Shown one piece after another: positions 1 through 5,250 of a stretch of DNA of 5,250 nt. The notes beneath the pieces were generated by a model, which worked only from the letters and a program-made list of their open reading frames with translations, was not told the origin of the DNA and ran no database searches. Position 1 is the stretch's first letter; each line of letters begins with the position of its first letter. The stretch comes from Armatimonadetes bacterium UBA5829 (GTDB lineage: Bacteria > Armatimonadota > UBA5829). The stretch is taken from the NCBI GenBank assembly GCA_002431715.1, contig DJHI01000012.1, forward strand, positions 1-5,250, written 5' to 3'. The position numbers and the translations under genes were made by a program.

Positions 1-2433
1 GCGCTCGGCAAACTGCCTGATATTCCGATTGGCATTGTTGATATCCTGCATATAGCGCCGACGGCCCATAAGTGTGGTCACATAACCCTGCTCGCGTGCA
101 AGCTCTTTAGTCTCCTCAGTGAATGTCCTCACGCCGGGAAACCTGGCAAAGTAGGTCTCAATGAAGTCATGGGCCTCCTTAAGAGGCACACCCAGGGCGC
201 GCGAAAGTGTAAAATCGGCCATGCCATAGATAACCGCAAAGTTGACCGTCTTCGCCCTCCTGCGCATTTCGGGGGTGACGTCCTCCGCACTTACGCTAAA
301 GAGTGTGCAGGCTGTGGCGGTGTGTATATCTTCATCTTTCTCAAATGCCTCCACGAGGCCCTTATCACCCGTGACATGCGCAAGGATTCTAAGCTCGATC
401 TGAGAATAATCGGCTGAAACGAGCAGATTGTCATTGGAAGCGATGGAAGCCTTTCTGATCTCTCTGCCAAGCTCACTCCTGATCGGGATATTCTGCAGAT
501 TAGGGTCGCTCGACGATAGACGCCCGGTGGCGGTCACGGCCTGGTTCAAAGATGTATGAATCCTGCCCGTGCGCGGGTTTATAAGCTTTGGCAGAGAATC
601 CGAATAGGTCGATTTGATCTTGGTAAGCTCGCGGTAGTGCAGGATGTCGGCGACTATAGGATAATCCACGGCAAGCTCTTCGAGAGCGGATGCGCTGGTG
701 GAGTAGCCTGTCTTTGTCTTCTTGGACGCCTGGAGGCCCAGCTTTTCAAAGAGTATCACCTGAAGCTGCTTCGGAGAGCCTATATTGAACTCTTCGCCTG
801 CCTGGTCGTAAATTTTCCGCGCTACCTCTCGAATGTCGACATCCAGCGTTATCGATAGATTGCCAAGCTGCTCGACATCAACGGCGACACCGGTAAGCTC
901 CATCTCGGCAAGAATTGCAGCCAGTGGAAGCTCGACATCTCGATAAAGCTCCATGAGCCCGTTTTCTTCCAGCCTCGCTTCAATCGGCTGGCGAACTCTG
1001 TAAATAGCTTCGGCTTCACCGCAGATAAGCACCGAGTCCGCTATCTCGCCGTTCTGCTTTGATGTCACACCCGGCAGTTCCAGAGAAAGCTGCTCGAATG
1101 CGACATCGCCTATCTCGAACGATCCGCGCGAGGAGTCCAGCAGATATGCTCCCAGCATAGAATCGAATGTCACACCCTTAAGATGCATGCCGCGCAGGGC
1201 TAAAGCGGCGCGATTGAGCTTGGAGTCATGACAGAACTTCTTGATGTCTTCCGATTCGAGAATCTCTTTGAAAACCGATAGATCGGCCTGGAAAGGACCG
1301 TCGAACCCGAGTTCCAGGGAAGAATTTACTCTCTTTGTGGGATCGATCACCTGCACATAGACCGTATCCCCCACTCCCTTGGAGAAACTTATTCCTATTA
1401 TCTCCGCATCAATGGATTTTCCGTTTGCGGTATGGCACTGCATCGCGAAAGAGCCTTCGGCCTTAAGCGAGTCGATGAACTGCTTGAGATCGGTCGGATT
1501 TTCAATCTGACGGCACGCGCCGAGAGCCACTCTCTCTTCTGGAGCAGCTTTCCCTTCGGCCAGTCCTACCTCGGGCAGGCGCTTGAGCATCGTTTTGAAC
1601 TCGAGCCTTACAAAGAGGTCGCGCAGTGCATCGACATCCGGCTCCCTGCGGGCATATTGCTCCAGATCGAGCTTCTCCGGCAGGTCGGTGACAATAGTCA
1701 CCAACCGTTTTGAGAGACGCGCCATCTCCTCGTTCTCCAGAAGCGCCCTTTTCACTTTGCCCTCAGGCAGGTCGTTTACATGCTCGAGCAAGTTTTCCAG
1801 AGTGCCGTATTCATGCAGAAGAGTAACGGCTGTTTTGTCGCCTATGCCTGCAACACCAGGAATATTATCGGACGGATCGCCCTTAAGCGCCTTAAAATCG
1901 ATCATCTGCTTCGGGCTGAGACCATATCGCTGCTTTACGGCTTCGGAGTCATATTCAACGGTATCGGTCACACCCCTGACCGTGGTCAAAACGGTAACAT
2001 GGTCATCGACAAGTTGCAGCGCGTCCAGATCGCCTGTGACTATCGTGGTCTCCCAGCCGTGGGAAGTCGCATCTTTTGCGACCGCGCCGATGATATCGTC
2101 CGCCTCATAGCCTGGAACCTCTATTACAGGAACATTGAACGCCTTTATCAACTCGCGCGCAATGGGTGACTGCTCTATAAGCGCATCGGGCGGCGGCTTG
2201 CGGTGGCCCTTATACTCTTCGTATTCCTCGTGCCGGAAGGTGGGCTTTGGTGTGTCGAATGCCACAGCTATATAGTCCGGCTTCTCCTCAAAGAGCTTCA
2301 GGAGCATCATCGTAAGGCTGTAGACGGCATTGGTCGGCTGCCCGCTTGCGGTCGATAGATACCGCATCGCAAAAAACGCCCGATAAAGCAGGCTGTTGCC
2401 GTCTATTATGACCATTCGTTTCTTTTCGGCCAT
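1..2433 (-). CDS. polA: DNA polymerase I, 5' part (C-terminus beyond window)
   Basis: Pol I fills gaps during Okazaki-fragment maturation and excision repair in the cytoplasm, and removes RNA primers with its 5' nuclease. 811 residues are visible, in one unbroken frame. Residues 1-300 form the 5' nuclease: IIDGNSLLYRAFFA near D11, FDTPKPTFRH at D60, YEADD (E110, D112, D113), TGDLD (D135, D137) and the helix-hairpin-helix GDPSDNIPGV (185-194), so the metal-binding acids look intact. Residues about 310-500 match the 3'-5' exonuclease fold, but every DEDD acid is replaced (Q332, H334, N407, A474). Residues about 510 onward are polymerase: TGRLSSSDPNLQNIP (636-650), motif A DYSQIELR (D675) and motif B RAKTVNFAVIYG (K728, F732). 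Residue numbers sit at a constant offset of 30 from E. coli Pol I in this domain. Motif C (HDE) lies beyond the left edge, so about 90 residues are missing. Start 2433 was preferred because GAGG lies 5 nt upstream; an ATG at 2436 is the alternative. It follows sppA directly, probably in one operon. Confidence 0.97.
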   Translation of the reverse strand, partial: MAEKKRMVIIDGNSLLYRAFFAMRYLSTASGQPTNAVYSLTMMLLKLFEEKPDYIAVAFDTPKPTFRHEEYEEYKGHRKPPPDALIEQSPIARELIKAFNVPVIEVPGYEADDIIGAVAKDATSHGWETTIVTGDLDALQLVDDHVTVLTTVRGVTDTVEYDSEAVKQRYGLSPKQMIDFKALKGDPSDNIPGVAGIGDKTAVTLLHEYGTLENLLEHVNDLPEGKVKRALLENEEMARLSKRLVTIVTDLPEKLDLEQYARREPDVDALRDLFVRLEFKTMLKRLPEVGLAEGKAAPEERVALGACRQIENPTDLKQFIDSLKAEGSFAMQCHTANGKSIDAEIIGISFSKGVGDTVYVQVIDPTKRVNSSLELGFDGPFQADLSVFKEILESEDIKKFCHDSKLNRAALALRGMHLKGVTFDSMLGAYLLDSSRGSFEIGDVAFEQLSLELPGVTSKQNGEIADSVLICGEAEAIYRVRQPIEARLEENGLMELYRDVELPLAAILAEMELTGVAVDVEQLGNLSITLDVDIREVARKIYDQAGEEFNIGSPKQLQVILFEKLGLQASKKTKTGYSTSASALEELAVDYPIVADILHYRELTKIKSTYSDSLPKLINPRTGRIHTSLNQAVTATGRLSSSDPNLQNIPIRSELGREIRKASIASNDNLLVSADYSQIELRILAHVTGDKGLVEAFEKDEDIHTATACTLFSVSAEDVTPEMRRRAKTVNFAVIYGMADFTLSRALGVPLKEAHDFIETYFARFPGVRTFTEETKELAREQGYVTTLMGRRRYMQDINNANRNIRQFAER

Positions 2434-2435
2434 CA

Positions 2436-3530
2436 TTACCTCGGGAGCACCGTTGAGTCCTGGCTGCGAAGAAGGGCCTCCATGGCTTTCCTCGTTACAG
2501 CATTGTTAAGCTCGGTAGAAGCCTTGGAAGAATCTCCGGCTAGAAGGCTCTGCAAAAACCCTTTGCGCCCATACTCTACGACTTTCGGCGCGCCTTTTAT
2601 TCCGCCCGCCCTGGCAGCCGCCGCAACCGTTTCCTGCAGACCGCCGATCTCATCCACCAGCTTCACCTTAAGTGCCTGATCTCCGGTGAGGATTCGTCCG
2701 TCCGCAATCTTCTTAACCTGATCGAACGGCAATTTCCGCCCTTTGGAGACCGCATTAACAAAGTTTATATATGTGGTGTTGATAATATTCTGAAGCAGCT
2801 CGCGCTCAGCAGGCGTGAGAGGCCGACTCGAAGAGCCCATGTCCTTATACTTACCGGACTTTATTACCTCGGGCTTATAACCGATCTTTTTGTAAAGCTC
2901 GCTCAGATCGCCCGTGGACATAATAACGCCTATGCTGCCGGTAACGGAGTTCGCATCAGAGAAAATCCTGGTGCATGGTGAAGCTATGTAGTATCCACCT
3001 GAGGCGGCAACATCGCCCATCGACGTGTATACCACCTTGCCCGCCTCGCGGACCCTGTTGATCTCGTTATATACCTCTTCGGAACCCGCCGGGCTGCCGC
3101 CGGGACTGTTGATTCGGATTACGATAGCTTTCGCATACTTGCTCTTGCGGGCACGCTCCAACTGGGCAATGATATCTTCAGAGCCGGATACGGAATCTCC
3201 GAACACGCTGCCGCCGCTGGTTCCGGCGGTTATCACTCCGCTCACTCTAATAAGGGCCACATGCGTCTCGCGTTCACTGGCTGTTCCTGCGCCGCCGACT
3301 AAAGCTCCGATCATGCCAAGGAAACCGAAGAAGAGCAGAGCCAAAATCCCAAGCACAATCACTACTGGAATCCAATATCTGGGCCGCGGCTGCGGAGGCT
3401 GATAATAGTATCCCGGCGGTGGAGCCTGATATCCGGCCGGTCCGGGAGGCGGCGTATATGCCGGCTGCTGCTCCGGACGATTGGCTGATTCCTGCGGTTC
3501 CTGCCCTCTATCCTGCATATCATCATTCAT
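2436..3530 (-). CDS. sppA: Signal peptide peptidase SppA, short single-domain type (family S49)
   Basis: This is a membrane-bound serine protease with a Ser/Lys dyad that degrades remnant signal peptides and other membrane-associated peptides on the outer face of the cytoplasmic membrane. The 364-residue product has a polar, proline/tyrosine-rich N-terminal tail (about 20-50), one hydrophobic segment (about 52-80), then the protease domain. The domain shows IRINSPGGSPAGSEE (139-152), the nucleophile in VAASGGYY (S177), SVTGSIGVIM (195-204) and the lysine in SGKYKDMGS (K229). The 52-residue Ser-Lys spacing equals that of the Bacillus subtilis enzyme (S147/K199, from family knowledge). RILTGDQALKVKLVDEIGG (279-297) is the usual C-terminal family motif. 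The length fits the short SppA class, about half the E. coli protein, so it should assemble as a homo-oligomeric ring. The start at 3530 has GGAGG 10 nt upstream (3541-3545). It is the first gene of a likely sppA-polA operon, divergent from tRNA-Leu. Confidence 0.95.
   Translation of the reverse strand: MNDDMQDRGQEPQESANRPEQQPAYTPPPGPAGYQAPPPGYYYQPPQPRPRYWIPVVIVLGILALLFFGFLGMIGALVGGAGTASERETHVALIRVSGVITAGTSGGSVFGDSVSGSEDIIAQLERARKSKYAKAIVIRINSPGGSPAGSEEVYNEINRVREAGKVVYTSMGDVAASGGYYIASPCTRIFSDANSVTGSIGVIMSTGDLSELYKKIGYKPEVIKSGKYKDMGSSSRPLTPAERELLQNIINTTYINFVNAVSKGRKLPFDQVKKIADGRILTGDQALKVKLVDEIGGLQETVAAAARAGGIKGAPKVVEYGRKGFLQSLLAGDSSKASTELNNAVTRKAMEALLRSQDSTVLPR
2439..2442 (-). promoter_or_regulatory. 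Ribosome binding site of polA inside the end of sppA
   Basis: The minus strand reads CCCGAGGTAATGATGGCC. The GAGG core lies within the last sense codons of sppA. It is 2 nt from the first ATG (2436-2434) and 5 nt from the second (2433-2431), so the second is the better-spaced start. The sppA TAA (2438-2436) shares its last A with the first ATG, an arrangement typical of translational coupling by terminating ribosomes. The site is short, so it is inferred from position more than strength. Confidence 0.6.
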
Positions 3531-3551
3531 AATAAGGTTTCCTCCGCGCGA

Positions 3552-3581
3552 TTGACATTCTGAATGGGATAAGACTATAAT
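3552..3581 (+). promoter_or_regulatory. Consensus sigma-70-type promoter of tRNA-Leu
   Basis: TTGACA at 3552-3557 and TATAAT at 3576-3581 match both consensus hexamers exactly, with an 18 bp spacer. A start about 7 nt downstream of the -10 box would fall near 3587-3590, leaving a 5' leader of only a few bases before the mature tRNA end at 3593. Such strong core promoters are usual for stable RNA genes. The -35 end lies just 6 bp from the sppA Shine-Dalgarno sequence, so the promoter sits inside the sppA leader region. Confidence 0.85.
3574..3579 (-). promoter_or_regulatory. Possible -10 element for sppA-polA, overlapping the tRNA promoter
   Basis: On the minus strand the same AT-rich core reads AATTATAGTC, giving TATAGT (5 of 6 matches to TATAAT). 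Transcription from it would start near 3567 and give sppA a leader of about 35-40 nt, a sensible length. The hexamer 17 bp upstream (CACTCC) does not resemble a -35 box, so the call rests on the -10 and position alone. No better minus-strand promoter was seen between the tRNA and sppA. Confidence 0.3.
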
Positions 3582-3592
3582 TACCTATCATT

Positions 3593-3678
3593 GCCGGAGT
3601 GGCGGAATGGCAGACGCAGTGGTCTCAAAAACCACCGAGGGCGACCTCATACCAGTTCGACTCTGGTCTCCGGCACCA
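3593..3678 (+). tRNA. tRNA-Leu, anticodon CAA
   Basis: This is a complete 86-base class II tRNA that decodes UUG leucine codons. The acceptor stem GCCGGAG (3593-3599) pairs fully with CTCCGGC (3668-3674), followed by discriminator A and an encoded CCA (3676-3678). The anticodon stem GTGGT/ACCAC encloses the seven-base loop CTCAAAA, placing CAA at the anticodon. A long variable arm (around CGAGGGCGACCTCAT) is the mark of tRNA-Leu. The T arm is ACCAG-TTCGACT-CTGGT. It appears to be transcribed alone from the promoter just upstream; no second tRNA follows. No clear terminator was found directly after it. Confidence 0.97.
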
Positions 3679-3913
3679 TTCGTTTCCCCGTCGCACTAGT
3701 ATACCCCACCAGCAGTTTTCAGGCAAGCATTTTACGTCTAAAAGACCCGACCGCAGCAACAAGTACACAAAGTCGGCCTGCACCGACAGCTTTCTCAATG
3801 TCCGAAAAGGCACTTCACTTTTTTCGCAGCCGCAACAAAAAAAGAAGGAACTCCGCTTTATGCCGCGCAAGCAAAATGAGAGGGTAATTTCTTCCTTTTA
3901 GAGAGGTTGTTTA
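3679..3913 (+). other. Intergenic spacer with two weak hairpins
   Basis: This 235 bp stretch lies between tRNA-Leu and the hydrolase gene, and no credible gene was seen in it. It must hold the end of the tRNA transcript and, unless there is read-through, the promoter of the hydrolase gene, but neither is clear. Two inverted repeats are visible: GTCGG/CCGAC (3772-3776 with 3783-3787, six-base loop) and CGAAAA/TTTTCG (3803-3808 with 3821-3826, which includes part of a run of six T). Neither is followed by the U-tract of a standard intrinsic terminator. An A-rich run lies at about 3836-3843. AGAGG at 3902-3906 is the likely ribosome binding site of the next gene. Confidence 0.5.
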
Positions 3914-5250
3914 ATGAGTTCCATTGATAAACTTAAAAGCCCGGACGCGCTTATGCGTCCTGCTCCCTTCTGGAGCTGGAACGATAAACTCGATGAAGCC
4001 GAACTCAGACGTCAGATTCGAGAGATGGCTGAAAAGGGCTGGGGCAGTTATTTCATGCATTCGCGTGTAGGACTTGTCACCGGATATCTCTCCGATGAAT
4101 GGTTCGACCTGGTCAATGCATGCGCGGACGAAGCCGAGAAGACCGGCACTTACGCCTGGCTGTATGATGAAGATAAATGGCCGTCGGGATTTGCCGGTGG
4201 AGAGGTTCCTGAAAAGGATAAGGCATTCAGATCACACGCGCTTATTTTCCTTAAAAAAGGCACGGCCACCGAAAACGACGAGGTTCTTTGCAGCGTAACC
4301 TATAAAGGCATCGAATACGATATCTGCAAGAATATCAGTCCACTCGGCGACCTGTGGTTTAACGGCGCCAGCTATGTCGATCTTATGAGCCCGGATGCGG
4401 TGCGTGAATTTATTAATTGCACGCACGAACGCTACAAAGAGCACTGCGGAGAGCATTTCGGCAAATCCATCCCCGGAATATTCACCGACGAACCGTGTTA
4501 TCTGGCTCAGCACAGATATAAGGCGCCGGTGGTGCCATGGTCTGATTTTCTGCCGGACTTCTTCAAGAAGATGAAGGGTTACGACATAACCCCTAAAATC
4601 CCACAGCTGTTTTTGGATATAGACGACTATCGCAAAGTCAGGTTCGACTTTTATGATGCCGCCACCGAGCTTTTCAAGCAGAGCTTCACCAAGCAGTATT
4701 ATGACTGGTGCTCGAAAAACGGTCTGAAGATGACCGGCCACTTTATGGCTGAGGACGGGCTCGTTTATCAGACTCAGTGGTCGGGTGACGTGATGACCCA
4801 TTACGAGTTCATGCACTGGCCGGGAATCGATAAGCTCTGCCGAGCAGTTCCTGCAATTCAGATTGTTACGGTAAAGCAGGTTGCTTCCGCTGTTGACCAG
4901 CTCGGCAAGGAGCGGTCGTTCTGCGAGGTGTTCGGATGCGTCGGCGGGCAGGTAAGCTTCTTCCATCGCAAGTGGATAGGCGACTGGCAGGCGGCTCTCG
5001 GAATCAGTTTTGTTAACCATCACCTATCGCTCTACTCTATGCGCGGCGAGAGAAAGCGCGATTACCCTGCAAACCTGTTCTATCAGCAGCCGTGGTGGAG
5101 TGATGAGAAGAATTTCGCCGATTATGAGGCTCGCGTGTGTGCAGCCATCTCCGAAGGCGAGCGTATGGTGGACATACTAGTGTTCCAACCGATAACCAGC
5201 GTTTGGGCCAACTACACTCCTCTTCACAAAAGCCCGACCGAGGCCGAAGA
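3914..5250 (+). CDS. GH106-like glycoside hydrolase, N-terminal part (runs off right edge)
   Basis: The 445 visible residues resemble large bacterial TIM-barrel proteins related to GH106 alpha-L-rhamnosidases; substrate and reaction are not proven. Motifs in order are RPAPFWSWNDKLD (15-27), an RQIREMAEKGWGSYFMHSR stretch (33-51), AWLYDEDKWPSG (81-92), PGIFTDEP (E193), GHFMAEDG (275-282, E280) and FCEVFGCVGGQ (E338). Such alternating strand-end Glu/Asp/Trp motifs fit a (beta/alpha)8 barrel, and E193 with E338, or E280, are candidate catalytic acids (inference). No signal peptide or membrane segment is visible at the N-terminus, so the protein is probably cytoplasmic and would act on imported oligosaccharides. 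The start at 3914 is supported by AGAGG 7 nt upstream and by an in-frame TAG at 3899. Family members are usually far longer, so accessory beta-sandwich domains probably follow. It is unrelated in function to the genes on its left. Rated high as a coding region, moderate for the family. Confidence 0.8.
   Translation, partial: MSSIDKLKSPDALMRPAPFWSWNDKLDEAELRRQIREMAEKGWGSYFMHSRVGLVTGYLSDEWFDLVNACADEAEKTGTYAWLYDEDKWPSGFAGGEVPEKDKAFRSHALIFLKKGTATENDEVLCSVTYKGIEYDICKNISPLGDLWFNGASYVDLMSPDAVREFINCTHERYKEHCGEHFGKSIPGIFTDEPCYLAQHRYKAPVVPWSDFLPDFFKKMKGYDITPKIPQLFLDIDDYRKVRFDFYDAATELFKQSFTKQYYDWCSKNGLKMTGHFMAEDGLVYQTQWSGDVMTHYEFMHWPGIDKLCRAVPAIQIVTVKQVASAVDQLGKERSFCEVFGCVGGQVSFFHRKWIGDWQAALGISFVNHHLSLYSMRGERKRDYPANLFYQQPWWSDEKNFADYEARVCAAISEGERMVDILVFQPITSVWANYTPLHKSPTEAE

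Noticed and set aside
1583..2110. 175-codon plus-strand frame rich in serine and arginine
   Set aside because: It lies antisense to the 5' nuclease part of polA, whose frame is intact and motif-rich. The Ser/Arg/Thr-rich composition is typical of an antisense shadow.
3593..3678. tRNA-Leu as an integration site for a genomic island
   Set aside because: tRNA genes are frequent att sites, but no integrase, direct repeat of the tRNA 3' end, or shift in base composition was seen to its right within the window.
3772..3826. Hairpins as intrinsic terminators of the tRNA transcript
   Set aside because: The stems are 5-6 bp, one is AT-rich with its T run inside the stem, and neither is followed by a U-tract. 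They also lie about 100 bases past the tRNA.
3625..3870. 81-codon minus-strand frame across the tRNA and spacer
   Set aside because: Its C-terminal part is the reverse complement of the tRNA, another common false prediction. No recognisable domain was seen.
3591..3901. Two overlapping plus-strand frames (about 100 codons) starting at or inside the tRNA
   Set aside because: Their N-terminal halves are translations of tRNA-Leu, a well-known source of false protein predictions. The rest covers the spacer and shows no protein-like features.
4232..5023. Long 263-codon open frame on the minus strand opposite the hydrolase gene
   Set aside because: It lies wholly antisense to a gene with strong family motifs, shows no recognisable motifs, and has the look of an antisense frame kept open by the codon bias of the sense gene.

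Overview
The window reads as ordinary bacterial chromosome of moderate GC content (about half G+C by eye). No mobile element, CRISPR array, toxin-antitoxin pair or phage gene was seen. It carries two housekeeping genes on the minus strand, a leucine tRNA gene on the plus strand, and the first part of a large glycoside-hydrolase-like gene on the plus strand. The host cannot be fixed from this sequence. A proofreading-deficient Pol I, a short single-domain SppA with a proline/tyrosine-rich tail, and a large cytoplasmic GH106-like protein would suit lineages such as Armatimonadota, Chloroflexota, Planctomycetota or Bacillota. Armatimonadota is a guess only.

Layout from left to right: positions 1-2433 (minus) encode the first 811 residues of DNA polymerase I (polA). 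The gene runs off the left edge, and roughly 90 C-terminal residues, including the HDE motif, are missing. Positions 2436-3530 (minus) encode a complete signal peptide peptidase of the SppA/S49 family. Transcription runs sppA then polA, and the sppA stop overlaps or abuts the polA start (TAATGATG), so the two are probably co-transcribed and translationally coupled.

A near-perfect sigma-70-type promoter (TTGACA, 18 bp spacer, TATAAT) lies at 3552-3581 and drives a complete class II tRNA-Leu(CAA) gene at 3593-3678 with an encoded CCA end. The tRNA and sppA are divergent, sharing a 62 bp gap. After 235 bp with no recognised gene, a plus-strand gene starts at 3914 and runs off the right edge. Its 445 visible residues look like a GH106-like (alpha-L-rhamnosidase-related) TIM-barrel glycoside hydrolase without a signal peptide.

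The genes do not form a single pathway: polA serves replication and repair, sppA membrane protein turnover, the tRNA translation, and the hydrolase probably carbohydrate use. I found no undescribed system. The points most worth a second look are the complete loss of proofreading residues in Pol I, the sppA-polA coupling, the compact and possibly bidirectional promoter, and the uncharacterised hydrolase.
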